A stretch of DNA of 64,000 nucleotides from Nymphaea colorata (taxonomy: Eukaryota; Streptophyta; Magnoliopsida; Nymphaeales; Nymphaeaceae): the NCBI RefSeq assembly GCF_008831285.2, contig NC_045141.1:15486106-15550105 (forward strand), read 5' to 3'. Both the position numbers and the translations under genes were made by a program. The notes below the pieces were generated by a model that did not search any database, had not been told where the DNA came from, and saw only the letters and a list, made by a program, of their open reading frames with translations. Shown here piece by piece: positions 22,440 to 36,651 of the stretch (positions are counted from its first letter, which is position 1; each line of letters starts with the position of its first letter).

Positions 22440-25400
22440 ATTGGTTGCCATCAAAGCGTTAATGCTAGACCAGCATGCAATCTTCATAGTAAATAGTAAA
22501 GATGGACAATTGACAGAAAAACAATGAGAGAAAGAAGATAAAAGGCATCTAAGTAGTCTATTATTACTTAACAACATTTGTCTTCGTTTTTCTTTCAACC
22601 ATCCATTTTACCAAGATAGATGACTAATAAGTCCATATTTGATAGCATCGGGATTTGAAGCTACGATAAGTCCAAGGAGATCTTGATACCATGTACTTAG
22701 TCTGACACCTTTCCACTCTCCTTCTACTACCAATCCACTGTTTTGACAATATAATGCCAATGTCAAATCCATAGTTGTGAAACTCAGTGTTTAACTAAGC
22801 AGTGGATTTCACATAAGGTTGGCAGATCCGATGCTATCAAACTTAACTCAGTTATTTCTAACTTGAGAAAACCATAATGCAAAGGCAGGTAAATTTTGTC
22901 ACTCACATTGCAGAGTAAATTCAAATGCTAATACTCCTACCAATCATCTCGATGAGTAGCATAACTGGTCGGGTCGGTTGGCATGTAGTAACCATGCATT
23001 CATTTCAAGGCTTCGAGCGAGCTCTCTGAATGGTTATTGAAGAGTGTTGATTTTGGGACCATGTGTGCCGCTCTGGAAGCCAAGTAGACCGGTTCTGATT
23101 CCTCTGTATCTTAGACATGCATTTATGTCTGCAAATAAAAGTGTGGCTCTTCTTGGCCTAAAAAGTCAGCTCTTTCCCATTTTTAAATACATAATGAAGA
23201 TCTTTTTGCGTAGCGGTTGGAAAAACTTATAAGACTTGTTGTAGGAGTTGGTTGGATGGTTTTCCTAACACCAACTACACCTTCTCTCTCGCCACTTAGC
23301 TGGCTCCCAAGCTTCCACAGAATCACCAAGGTTGGTGTCCCCATTAATGGCGCGCGGTGTTTAACTCAGAATAAATTATTCAACAAATAAATTGTTTATA
23401 TCGATCATCGCTCGTCACGTCCAGATCATGTAAGTGCAACTTGTGAGCCCTTCCCTCCTTTCCCAAGTTTTCTTCCATTAGTTTCTTTGAACAGGTAGGC
23501 TCTCCGATTTACTGTTCACCATTTATTATCTTTTCACTATTTATCTTTAAGGTATATATGTGCATTTAATATATTACCTCAAACGACAAGCTTTAATGGC
23601 AATAATGCAGACAGCGTAACGAAAATACTTAGGTCGACTTGAAGTGAAAAAAAGACACCAATATGTACGTGGTGGTAACTCATTAAATACTGGGACTCAC
23701 CAAATACACATCTCGAGTGATTTCACCAACCATGAATAAGTAAGTGTATATATGTGTATATGTGAGAGGCTAAACTTACGAGCGGTTAAATGTTGCAAGA
23801 TGACTGAAATTTAAAAATCTATTGATAAATGTATTTAGTATGTATTTAAGATGGTGAAGAGTCTTAAGAGACTTATAAGGGAATTACTTAGTAAATGGTA
23901 GTTCTAATTCGTAAGCTTTTTTTTTTTTTAAAGCTGAAACTTAAGCTGCTAAAGAACCGATTTGAGATTCACTTAGACTAGAAGCCGGAGCTAGGTGTGA
24001 GAGTTGGCTGAGTTGTTATAGTATTATTAGAGTTGGAATATATAGAGTCCACACACGTGAACATGTGTACCTTAAGGAGAATGGATTACACTGCCTAACT
24101 TTGAGAAGTTTAATCATGTATCTATGTGGGTTGTGAAAAATGTTAGAGGACTTAACATTAGGTTCTTTAAATGATTGGTGATCATGGTTCCTAAGCTTTT
24201 TGAGGGTTGAAAGCAAAATTGTTAGAGAGCGGATTGGGATATACTAGACTAAGAGTTTGTGGGACTGAGTTAGGTTGTTATAATAAATCATCATTAAAAT
24301 AAGATCCTTTATTTGATATATATATATATACGAGAGACAACAATAATTTATGGTGCATTTGGCATTGTTTTGTACTGCTTTTAGTGTCAAATTTTTAATT
24401 GCAACATCCTACATCTATTATATATATATACACACATTCACACTCAAATCTAGAAGACTAATTAATAAAACAAAAACACTTCATCTGTTTATTCATTTAA
24501 TGATCAATAATAAACATTAAGCCAAAAACACCAAAAAAGACTACTAGAATTACTTTTGTAGAAATGAATGAGGATTGGCTCAAACTCACGCATTCATCTT
24601 GTGAGTAGTAAAGCCGGAGAGAGCGATACTCGAGTTTGAGGTACTTGCCTCATCATGCTCCCCCAACTTATAATATATTGAAATCGAACTCTTCGTTCAA
24701 AAATCAGATACTTCACAAGTTTTGGTTCATCATATAGCCTTTACTCATTTTGAAGTTGCTCTAAGCTCGATGATCACAATTGAAACAAGTAAAGCATGAG
24801 AGGGTTTGGGTCTCTCTTGTTAAACCGTAAAAAGAAATATTCCTCTTAATTAGTAAGAGGAACAAACAACAAAAAGGAAACTGTTCATGAAGAGAACTTG
24901 CAGAAGAAGTGATGTAATATTGCCATATAAAACAAAAGGAAAAGATGAAGACATCATTCAGTGGGAATCATCCACTTCTCTTTTCCCTGCTTTCAAGCTA
25001 CCGTTGGTCTTAACTACTCTACTTTTCATCGTTTTTTTCCCCTAATATATCGGCTAATGCACTCTGATCAGGCCGATACACTTCCTCGCATCCGATTCGT
25101 ATCGGCTGGTGCATGCCGATACACATGAAAATAAAACCGGTACGCTCGACCGATGCGGTTCGAGGGATTGAGTTCCTCTTCCTCCTGAAGACTTTCCGGT
25201 TGCTGTGCTCATGTGAGGCCATTTAAGTGGTGGTCCCCACTTGGCCCTTTTTGCTTAGGCAAGCGAAACGTTGAAAAGAAGCGACTTCTGATTGGCTGGC
25301 AAGGACAAAAAGTCCTAGTCGGTGGGCCCCGCGCCTATTCGTTGCTTCCATCATTTTTCGACCTTTCAGGGGGGGCGAGGAGTCCGGGTCGGGGCCGGTC

Positions 25401-26401
25401 TCTGGTTTGGATTAAAATCTCAAATGCCCAGGGTTTTTCTTCGGGTTCGGATCAGTTAGAGACAACCGGGTCTCCTGCAACTGCATCAAGGGCTTTTTCG
25501 TCATTTTTGAGATGGCACGCGACCTGACGGCAGCGGATCCTGCAAGAAAGAGCGCTCGCCACGTCAGCCGCAGGACCACTCGATCGGAGTCCGTACCGTA
25601 TCAGCCGGGAGGGGGTGGGGACCAATCCCCGCGTCCCTCTCTCTCTCTCTCTCCTCTCCTCGCATCAATGTATTATCCGCTTAGGTTGTGGGGACCGCGT
25701 GCTTGCTTCAGATTCAGCGGCGTGGACCCCACATCCCACGCAAACGGACAAAGCATCTACAGGAGCGCGAAATCGCCGCAGTTGAGTTGAAGCGAGCGCT
25801 CCTTCTATTGGTCAATCCACCAAGAGAACGGGTCAGGTCTGTGCTCCGGATCTGTGATGTTGAAATCGAAAATTCACGCTGCAACTCAAAGAGTCCAAAT
25901 CTTTCTGAAAAGTTCACTCTAGTGGAAATCGCTTTGAGTTGAGAGAGACTGAGTTGCTGGCTAAGTTGTTGGTCAATATCAACTGGATCTTTACAAATTT
26001 AGATTTGAAGAAGGCGTTGATTAGTAAAATGAAACTCATTACCCAAGCTTCTCTTCGTATTTGACGCTCGCAGTCAAGTTGGTAGAGGGAGAGGGGAGAG
26101 AGGCTGCGGCTTGTCTCTGCCTCGTCTTCCCAAAAGCGGTTTCTTCTTCGCTTTTACTTTTTATTTTTTTTATCTCTGCTTTTTTATCCTTCGTGTTTTA
26201 CACGAACGATGGTGATAAACCATTTCTCTGCCCCTCCCTCTCTCTTTCTTTTTCGTTGTACTTGTGACTGCGTGAGGCGACGAGGATGAGCAGAGGAAAG
26301 GATTGTGAGCGAAGAAAGTAAGGAAGAAAGATAAAGAGGAAAAGGAGAGGGAGGTGACGAGGCAGGTGGGTGGGGGAGAGAGAGAGACGGGGTGACGGTG
26401 G
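20684..26401. other. KNOX upstream region in block A
   Basis: No recognised gene. A GC-richer stretch at 20,738-21,200 has open frames of 60-100 codons on both strands without recognisable domains. A long AT microsatellite lies at 21,954-22,030 and a TG/AG microsatellite at about 22,399-22,437. From about 25,000 onward the sequence becomes GC-richer and has the character of the KNOX promoter and leader; see the block C copy for detail. Confidence 0.5.
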
Positions 26402-29400
26402 ATGGCGTTCCAGCAGCAGGAGATGACGATGGCGCATTTCGCGGAAGAGAATCTCGGAACGGGGGTGCTGCCGGAGCAGCTGGCGCAGGGCGACAAGGGA
26501 GGGAAGTCGCAGCCCACCTGGCTCAGCAGCGCTATCCTCCGTCAGCAGGGCTTCCTCGGCGGAGGAGACGCCGGCGCCGGCCAGCAGCAGGGCGCGAGGA
26601 AGTGGTGCGGGTGCGCCACGGGTTCCAGCTGCGACAGGTGCAGCTTCCTTCATCTGCAGACCGCGTCGGACCAAGCCCCCGGGCCGAATTCACAGTGGCT
26701 GCCTCGATCGGCGAGCGACGTCGGTGGTGGTGGTGCTGCTGCGGGGGAGGTGCCGGGGTCGAGTGACTCCGTGATAGGAACGGGCTCCGGCGATGCCAAC
26801 CAGGCTGCCACCACCAGTGGGGAGCTCGTTGACAGCGGCTCGCAGCCGGGACAGGGCGCAGAGCAGCAGCAGCAGCAGCAGGCAGGTGGGGATGGCTGGC
26901 AGAACGCGCGCCGGAAAGCGGAGATTCTGGCGCATCCTTTCTACGACCAGCTGTTGTCGGCTCATATTGCCTGCCTGCGCATCGCCACGCCCGTGGACCA
27001 GCTGCCCAGGATTGACGCGCAGCTGGCACAGTCGCAGCAGGTTGTCGCTAAGTATGCAGTTCTCGGCCATCAGATCCTTCCTGGGGAAGCCAAGGAGTTG
27101 GACCAGTTCATGGTCGGGTTACCAACTTCTCTCCTCTTCTTTCTCCCCACTGTTGTTTCTACCAATCATTTTTTACTTCCGTTCCATCTCTGTTCCTCGT
27201 TCAAGTTGGTGAAGATATTTATCGTGGTTCTTCTTTTGCCTCTCGACTGCATCTGATCTCCAGAAATTAATATGCGAATCTTGACTCTGTCTTTCTATTG
27301 TGAAATTTGATATCATGTTCCTTCCGGTTTTAACGAGTTTTATTGAAGCGTGTCAAATCATTCCTGTCAATATCATGTTTCTGATCGTTTCCTGAACTTG
27401 CTACTGATGGTGGCTGTTTTCTGCAGAATGGGTTTTATAGTTCCAATTGGGAAAGAAAATTGCGGGAACTTCTGTTTGTTAACTGCTGTGCTGCATATAC
27501 CGTTTAGGAGTTATGAGTCCAAGAAGGATGTGGATCTGATGCGGGTTTGTGCATCTGATGCGGGTTCTCTTCCAAGAAGAGCATATTGGCTTCTTTCTCT
27601 GGAAGAAGACCCTTGTTTCTTTATCAGATCATGACAATTTATAACCTGCAAGTCCTACACTTTCACTGGATGATCATATATGGCATCCTAGTCCTCTTTA
27701 GCCCTGTGCGTCTAGTTCTGAGTTTAGTCAAATGTTTCAGACTAAAAGAAGGCAAAATTATTGCCATGCGAAAGTTATAACACAAGTTACCATGACATGT
27801 GCCAATGGCTGGATTAACCAACTATCTGATGCTCTTGATCGGTCTTAGATTCTTAATTCAGAGACCTCAAGTTTAATTTTGTCGGATGGGGCACTGTTTC
27901 TGAATCACATACTTGAGAATTTAGCAGGCAACCGTATTAGGATCCTCCAACCAAAGACTTCTTTCTTCATGGGAAATTTTTGTCTTCATTCATTTATTGT
28001 TTATTTTCTTTACGAAACTTTTCTTATTACTTGCATTCCCTTCTGTAACACTGCATCACTCACACTTATGTTAATTAATTTCCCCCTTCCACGTCACTTG
28101 ACCAACTAAATCTCATTACAGACATTACAGAGGATTCATGTGTCGCAATTTTATGGAGCACATGTAAATGATGAAGTTTATAGGTTATAGATGTTATAAC
28201 CTGACAGATTACTGAATCCACTTCCAGTCACCATCATATGTGTCGATGGTTACATGTGGATATTAAGAGGGTGAAACAGGCAGGGTACTTAACAAAACTA
28301 TGTGAAGTTGAAGCAACACTTAAATCAATTTGTAGCCTACAAATCATTTAGTGCTCTAGTCCATACTTTAACTGTATTTCATTTCCATGTTTTTCCTTTT
28401 TCTACTTCCTGTTGATGCATATCTCTTCTTTCTTGATGAGGACTTGGTTTATAGTTTTTCTTCTTAGAAGCTACAGAACGGGACATGGATTCTCTATGTC
28501 AGATGTTGTACATTTTGCTAAATGTCAAAACTTGGTCTTCACGGCCATGAACATACTTCAAGCTTTGATAGAAGCTCTCTTTCCTGATTTAGATCATCAA
28601 CTAGCATGACTTAGGTCATAAACTACAAATCAGACGATTTAACTTCAACTTAGAGCCATTAGATGACATATAATATCAATTAGTTGGGGCCATGTGTTTG
28701 TAGCCTGTGTTTACATTTGAGACATGGTTGGTACATCTCCACATTTTGCCACATGGAACCCACATCATTCAGCAAGAAACTTGTTTCCTGAATGACAAAA
28801 GGAGGGTGTGGATGTCTTGCCTGCTGTAACAGAATGTTGATTGTTGAGAGAAAGTATCAAGTTAATCAGCTTTCAGAGAAAAGGCCTAATAAGGTAAGTT
28901 ACAAGAAATTTCTTGCACATGCAGATGCCTCATTCTCAACAGCCTCTGGGACATAAATTGACTTATTTTAGAATCTTTGGTACATACAAGGAATGTCTGA
29001 TAGTGCATTGATGCACCAACTAAAGGTTTTTCAGAGCCTGTAGCTTGTAGTAAAAATGTGAGGCTGGTCTCAAGATTTAGTATGCACTATACACCTTCTT
29101 TCCTACAAAAGATCCCAAAATGTCAATGAATTTCTAAAAGATACACCTTGTCAGTTTATCTTTTCACAGCATAGGTTTATGATTCTAAAAGAAAAATGTA
29201 CTAAAGTCTTCTAAATGGCATACAGTGTAATTTGTTTGGAGTGTCGTCTGAGTTTTGCATTCGAGACATGCTTCTGTGATGTGCTTCTGGTTTTGCAAAG
29301 TTTAAAGCCCTCGTGATTCAACAAAAAATTTGCTCCTGAATGGCAAAAGGAGGCATGACTGCCTTGCAGTAATGGAATGTTGAGAGAAACAATCTGACTA

Positions 29401-31257
29401 GTTGTGCAGAGAAATGAAGCTGTAAGACGTTTCTGCTGTATGCAGATATCCTCATTCTCACTAGTGTATGAGGGTTATCAAAGACTTGTTTTAGAAACTT
29501 TGGTACACCTATTCAACATTTCTCATATTGCATTCATTCACCAACTAAAGGTTTTTTTAGATCTTGTAGCAAAAAATGTGTGGCTGTTTTCCAAATCAGT
29601 AAAGTCCTTCCTATAAAAGTTCCCAAATTTATTGAATTTCAGTAACAGACTCACTTTTTAAATTTCTGTCTAGAATGTGTAGATTCATGTACTATGTCTA
29701 TAACAGAAAATATGCAAAAGTCTCCATGCACTACATTGTCGCATAATAGTTTTAATCAGTATGTCTAGAAGACAACTTTTTGAAACCATAGGCTTCTACG
29801 TAGATGTTTGAATGAGTGATAGGTTCAACTGAGCACTCTATTTTATTGAACTAGAAAATAAATATGATAATTGGCTTCACATGTGCAATTATGCATTCCA
29901 CATTTGCACTTCCAATTTGAGACATGAGAGAGAGAGAGAAAGAGAGAGAGGTCTAAGTCTATGACTTGGAATCTCAATTCTGTGACTCCCAAAACTGCAA
30001 TTCCATTTTCCAAACTTTAGTGGTAAATTCGATTGAATGACCTTATCCTTAAGAGTCAATGTTTCAGTTGTCTCTGGTGCACTTTTCTGGAGTGGGTATC
30101 CAATCTATTGATCTTCTTCCTGGGATTCCAACTTGCATCTTCTCTGTCGGTTCCATGTTGAGGTGGTGAAGGTTGTCAAATTGTACTTTTTTCTTCACAA
30201 CAAGAAACAGTCATAACATTCCACACGTCAGAATTTGCCCTTCTATTTTCAATTTTATCATAGTTTCTGTTTATTTACTCAGTGGAAGATTGTCTTGATA
30301 GAAAGTGCTCAAGTACTTGATGGTATCCACTGCAATAATTTTCGTTCTTAAGTGTGCATTTGATGCTCATGTCACCTGTGCATAACCACTAATATCTGGC
30401 CCAACCCAAGTATGCATGTACACTTAACTAATCTGGATGCCTTGAGAAGCAATTCCATCAATTGGATTCTGTGAAATGGATGATTGTCAATGCATATCCA
30501 TTTGTTCATTGTATGTATATGAGGATCTCCTATGGCATGATATGGTATCACCAACTAGCCATCAAAGATGTTGGACTTCTTTTGGTTCAGAATCTTCAGA
30601 TCTTTCTCTTTGTTAGAAGGGCGGAACTTTTTTTTCTTTTTCACTATTGGGGTGCAAAGAGTCGCCAAAGACGGCTATATGGCAAGAGTGTAAAAAGCAA
30701 AGAAGATCAGATTTACAAATTTATATTTTGATCTGCATTTCTGAATATGTGATTTACCCACCTGAACATCTAGTTTGAACTGTGAATCACCATTCAAGGA
30801 GGTTTGATTAGCCATTTGTTCTCCAACCATCCCACCTCTGGTTGATTAGACCTTGAAAGCATGACTTTCTACTTAAGGTCCTTTCATGAACACCCTACTA
30901 AAGGCTTAGAAAATTATCTTTGATTCCTGACCTGGCCCAGCCCCAATGCTTTCTCTCATTTTGGAGAAATACTTCTACAGTTCTACTGCATTATAAGTTT
31001 TGTCTGTTTAGTTTAAATTATTGTTTCCTGCCTTCGAAGTCCTTGTTAATATTTTGAATAACCTGCTTTTGATTGTTCATTCATTGTCAGTTACGACCAT
31101 GCTGCCAATCTAACCCCACTCTATTCTTGTTGTTCAGTCACATTATGTACTGTTGCTTTATTCATTCAAAGAGCAACTTCAACAACATGTTCGTGTTCAT
31201 GCAATGGAAGCAGTCATGGCTTGTTGGGAGCTGGAACAGTCTTTACAAGCCTCACAG
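26402..31257 (+). pseudogene. Truncated duplicate of the KNOX class II gene (exons 1-2 only)
   Basis: Exon 1 (26,402-27,112) is identical in protein sequence to the complete gene at 41,025-48,112: 237 residues ending LDQFM, with the KNOX1 domain. Exon 2 (31,138-31,257) encodes the KNOX2 segment but lacks one A at about 31,247, where block C reads ttacaaagcc. This shifts the frame just before the intron. Exons 3-6 (linker, ELK and homeodomain) are absent because the block ends at the assembly gap. The copy would give no functional homeodomain protein. Since nearly all differences from block C are homopolymer lengths, I infer an uncorrected contig end rather than a true pseudogene. Confidence 0.85.
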
Positions 31258-31972
31258 GTGATAGTTGTTAGTTTGTGCAATCAAAAAGTATCTGCATGAC
31301 TATACAATTTGCCCTTTTCATTTCCACCCCTCATTAAACACTTGGTAGATGCTATTATTTGTACTTTGTTTAGATGTTCTGCTCTTGTGAAGTAGATAGG
31401 ACGGAACTTGATAATCCATTTCTCCTGGATATGTTGAAACTAATAAAGTATGTGGGTTAAAGATTTCTATTATTTGTAAGATTTTGCAAGTCTTCAAGGT
31501 CCTAGCTTGACCTCTGTAAAAAGACAAATACATATACAACCAAATTTTTCTTAACCAAGATAGTAAATTTTCCTTTTGAGTGTTTTGCAATAGAATTGCA
31601 AACAATTATCGATCATACATGCAATTCTTCGCATAACAGTCCCTTTTCTTTACACCTTTTTTTCATTTTTCTCTTCAGTTTAATTTATCAGCAGCACTCT
31701 TATCTATCACTTTGGATCAAGATCGAGGGTTGTTGGTCATAAGCATGACAAGGGTTTTCATTTTGAACTATAGCCTTCATAGACATCTCATGCCTTGCAA
31801 CTTGAACAGCGGGCTGTACTTGTAATGTGTGTCAAGTCCCTGTCATGCAGGGTTAGGGTCTGACAGACCTGTTCTTCCTTGTAACCATTGTTGGGACTTC
31901 TATGTTGTTAGTTCATGATTGTTGAGTTGACATTTTCACTCTCTTCACTCTCTCTCTCTCTCTCTCTCTCTC

Positions 31973-32072
31973 NNNNNNNNNNNNNNNNNNNNNNNNNNNN
32001 NNNNNNNNNNNNNNNNNNNNNNNNNNNNNNNNNNNNNNNNNNNNNNNNNNNNNNNNNNNNNNNNNNNNNNNN
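31973..32072. other. Assembly gap, 100 Ns
   Basis: Exactly 100 undetermined bases, the conventional filler for a gap of unknown size. It lies inside the TC microsatellite on the left and abuts inverted block B on the right. Confidence 0.98.
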
Positions 32073-32352
32073 TGATTATTACACTCCTACAAGCCCCATA
32101 TATAAAAGCTTATGCCTTTAGATACGTAGATCATACATTTCTTTAGTTGCTTTAAAAGCAAAACGAATAGCATAATACTAAAAAATTTGAAAACAGAAGC
32201 AACGCCTGTTTTTCTCAAATAATTTCACTTTTGAAGTTACGCAAGAAAAAACTTGCTAGTTAAACGACTCAAAAGTTGAAGTTTGGTATCATCAAATGAA
32301 AATGGCATTTTCGAACGACCAGTGACGAGTTTTAGAAATATTTGCAGTATAT

Positions 32353-32424
<72 letters not shown>

Positions 32425-34524
32425 AAGGCTCAATCATAGGCATGGTAGGCTAATCAAACACGACATGGTCTTTTGCCAGAAGATTGCTTCCCGAATCTCA
32501 GTGGAGGAAAAAATAAAAAACTTTGAAAGGCGCATTCTCGTGACTAACATATCCTGGTCAAGGCATGCACTGCTGTCAGTTCTAGATTACACCATTAGAG
32601 TTTGACACTCACGCTTAAAGTTAAGAAAAAGTTATATATATATATATATATATAACAAAGTGAAATCTTCCGCCATATTGAGCTACGTCCAAGTATTTCT
32701 CTTTAGAATGAATCCATACACGTATACCAACTCTCATTCTTGATAACCTTTTTTGAGGTACAAAATAAAGATCACTATAAGGGGAGACGGAATCCATTAT
32801 GCTGAGCAGTAAGCTCAGTTTCGAATTAAGTGACTACTGTTAATGTAGACCTGAGTGCAATGTAACTGGCGATGCAAAAATGACCTCCGGGATTGAAAGC
32901 TTAATAATGAAAGGGTTTATAATTTCGTATGAGTATTTATAGAACTTTATAAGGCAAGAAAACTCAAAACTTTCCTTATGAAATACGATCTACACATCGA
33001 AAGCACATGATATTTCGTTTACCTCTAGGTTTCAAAGTATATATGAATTATGAACATTATATCTACATGGTTAGTGTGGTGAAAAATAAAATCGGAACTG
33101 GTACATCTTTTAGTTTGTGTACATAATACATTTATTTATTTACGGAAAAAAATACCCTTTTATGAAACATGAAAGCCATTGTTATTTAATGTTAAAAAGG
33201 TTTCTGCAAACAAGGACAAAACGAAAAGAACAAAAATTGCTGTCTGTACCGGCGACGAACACAGCACGCCCGACGAAGCTCAGGCCACTTTCCGGCCATT
33301 ACTGGTTCAGTACTCGGTAGTGACCGACACTCATATTTTTCTGGTTCCACTAGCGCAAAGTACTGGTTATTTTGGTCGTCTCCCCATCATTTCCGCTTTA
33401 ATTCATCCCTCTGGTAGGGTAGAATGGAGCAACTGAGCAGAAAGAGAAAGGGTTCGTACACAAAAGATTGGAAATCGTGTGATGCAGAGTACGTGCCTTC
33501 CCACTGATCTACGAATTTATAATGAATGGAGTGATGAACTGTTCCCAAAATGGTGACTGTTCTTTGTTGCCCAAGTAAATGCGCTTGGCACCTTCGGATG
33601 AACCATGCACCTGTGGTATTCAAAATCGCCATAGATTTTGTTTCTGTTCATCACTGTTACATGCACTAAAGTTTTCCAAAGAAAATTAGGGATGTCAATA
33701 TGTGCGATTTGGATTATATATTGGGCAGAACTGTTTCGAGAAAAACCGGATAATATTTGATTAAGAAATTAGTTCTGATTCAAGTTTAAGAAATGACATC
33801 CAATCATAATCAAATATACATAAACATTTTATTGGATTCAGATTGAATTTATTTTCAAATAAATATCCTGTACCCAATGCTTTAACATTTCCGAAAATAA
33901 GTCAAATTTGTCTTAAAATTCATATTCAGATTTGAATTTAGATATGAATGTAAAAATCAGATATTTCAAATATGACTTTTTTTCTCATTTGTATCCAAAT
34001 ATATAAATATAAAAAAAACGGTTATGATTAAGGGTATATCCAAATCGAATCCAATCCATTGACAACTGACATATCCTAGTTAAAATTGATTAGGACAAAG
34101 TAAGTTCATCATACTTGCATATATCTTGAAGGTTAATCCAAAGAGATTTTCATTCATCCATATCACCAAACCAACAAAGTCTGAATCAAAATGCCCAATG
34201 AATTTAAATTGACTTGTTTGAAAGTATCAAGTTGAGATCTTTTGTACCTTTTGGATGCATAAATATTCTTTTCATTGTTTCTGAATGAGAAAACTATGGC
34301 AAAACTTATGCCAGCCTGAGTGTATAACATTGCATACATGATATTTTCAACTGATTGATCATAAGGGACTATATCCTACCTTTTTCATTATTAGAAGATT
34401 TTTTCACTTAATTTTAAGTCTTTTAGTAGAATGTGATTAAAATTTGTTACATTCTATTGTAAATTTTTCTAGAAGGTACCCAAGATATTTCTCTTAACTT
34501 AAAAGCATAATAACTGAACTTCTA
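32073..34524 (-). repeat. Inverted block B (reverse copy of about 19,847-22,304)
   Basis: Reverse complement of block A from about 22,304 down to 19,847, and so also of the start of block C. It runs without spacer into block C, forming a palindrome with arms of about 2.4 kb and a turn of about 49 unpaired bases. It carries its own scattered single-base differences, for example one missing G where A and C read cgtcggccgg. Short open frames in it mirror those at 20,738-21,255 and are not genes. Confidence 0.9.
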
Positions 34525-35304
34525 GAAAAAATTTACAATAGAATGTAACAAATTTAATCACATTCTACTAAAAGACTTAAAATTAAGTGAAAAAATCTTC
34601 TAAATAATGAAAAAGGTAGGATATAGTCCCTTATGATCAATCAGTTGAAAATATCATGTATGCAATGTTATACACTCAGGCTGGCATAAGTTTTGCCATA
34701 GTTTTCTCATTCAGAAACAATGAAAAGAATATTTATGCATCCAAAAGGTACAAAAGATCTCAACTTGATACTTTCAAACAAGTCAATTTAAATTCATTGG
34801 CATTTTGATTCAGACTTTGTTGGTTTGGTGATATGGATGAATGAAAATCTCTTTGGATTAACCTTCAAGATATATGCAAGTATGATGAACTTACTTTGTC
34901 CTAATCAATTTTAACTAGGATATGTCAGTTGTCAATGGATTGGATTCGATTTGGATATACCCTTAATCATAACCGTTTTTTTTATATTTATATATTTGGA
35001 TACAAATGAGAAAAAAAGTCATATTTGAAATATCTGATTTTTACATTCATATCTAAATTCAAATCTGAATATGAATTTTAAGACAAATTTGACTTATTTT
35101 CGAAATGTTAAAGCATTGGGTACAGGATATTTATTTGAAAATAAATTCAATCTGAATCCAATAAAATGTTTATGTATATTTGATTATGATTGGATGTCAT
35201 TTCTTAAACTTGAATCAGAACTAATTTCTTAATCAAATATTATCCGGTTTTCTCGAAACAGTTCTGCCCAATATATAATCCAAATCGCACATATTGACAT
35301 CCCT

Positions 35305-36568
35305 AATTTTCTTTGGAAAACTTTAGTGCATGTAACAGTGATGAACAGAAACAAAATCTATGGCGATTTTGAATACCACAGGTGCATGGTTCATCCGAAG
35401 GTGCCAAGCGCATTTACTTGGGCAACAAAGAACAGTCACCATTTTGGGAACAGTTCATCACTCCATTCATTATAAATTCGTAGATCAGTGGAAGGCACGT
35501 ACTCTGCATCACACGATTTCCAATCTTTTGTGTACGAACCCTTTCTCTTTCTGCTCAGTTGCTCCATTCTACCCTACCAGAGGGATGAAATTAAAGCGGA
35601 AATGATGGGGAGACGACCAAAATAACCAGTACTTTGCGCTAGTGGAACCAGAAAAATATGAGTGTCGGTCACTACCGAGTACTGAACCAGTAATGGCCGG
35701 AAAGTGGCCTGAGCTTCGTCGGGCGTGCTGTGTTCGTCGGCCGGTACAGACAGCAATTTTTGTTCTTTTCGTTTTGTCCTTGTTTGCAGAAACCTTTTTA
35801 ACATTAAATAACAATGGCTTTCATGTTTCATAAAAGGGTATTTTTTTCCGTAAATAAATAAATGTATTATGTACACAAACTAAAAGATGTACCAGTTCCG
35901 ATTTTATTTTTCACCACACTAACCATGTAGATATAATGTTCATAATTCATATATACTTTGAAACCTAGAGGTAAACGAAATATCATGTGCTTTCGATGTG
36001 TAGATCGTATTTCATAAGGAAAGTTTTGAGTTTTCTGCCTTATAAAGTTCTATAAATACTCATACGAAATTATAAACCCTTTCATTATTAAGCTTTCAAT
36101 CCCGGAGGTCATTTTTGCATCGCCAGTTACATTGCACTCAGGTCTACATTAACAGTAGTCACTTAATTCGAAACTGAGCTTACTGCTCAGCATAATGGAT
36201 TCCGTCTCCCCTTATAGTGATCTTTATTTTGTACCTCAAAAAAGGTTATCAAGAATGAGAGTTGGTATACGTGTATGGATTCATTCTAAAGAGAAATACT
36301 TGGACGTAGCTCAATATGGCCGGAAGATTTCACTTTGTTATATATATATATATATATATAACTTTTTCTTAACTTTAAGCGTGAGTGTCAAACTCTAATG
36401 GTGTAATCTAGAACTGACAGCAGTGCATGCCTTGACCAGGATATGTTAGTCACGAGAATGCGCCTTTCAAAGTTTTTTATTTTTTCCTCCACTGAGATTC
36501 GGGAAGCAATCTTCTGGCAAAAGACCATGTCGTGTTTGATTAGCCTACCATGCCTATGATTGAGCCTT

Positions 36569-36651
<83 letters not shown>

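Larger units (their letters stand above)
19896..31972 (+). repeat. Duplicated block A (direct copy of block C, 34,519-46,620)
   Basis: About 12.1 kb nearly identical to block C in the same orientation. The coordinate offset is 14,623 at the start and at KNOX exon 1, growing to 14,640 at exon 2 and 14,646 near the end. This means a series of single-base gains in block C relative to A, mostly in homopolymers. Block A ends in a TC microsatellite directly at the N run. It most likely represents the same locus as block C left unmerged in the assembly. Confidence 0.9.

Noticed and set aside
26198-27212. Long open frames on both strands overlapping KNOX exon 1 (up to 165 codons), repeated at 40,821-41,835
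   Set aside because: They are shadow frames of the GC-rich exon and purine-rich leader; the KNOX frame alone has recognisable domains and correct splice phases.
26402-31257. Treating the block A KNOX copy as a second real KNOX gene
   Set aside because: It lacks exons 3-6, has a one-base exon 2 frameshift and ends at a gap, while exon 1 is identical to block C; an assembly overlap is the simpler explanation.
34461-34540. A sequencing adapter at the palindrome turn
   Set aside because: The turn sequence matches the genomic sequence at 19,847-19,901, so it is not an adapter.
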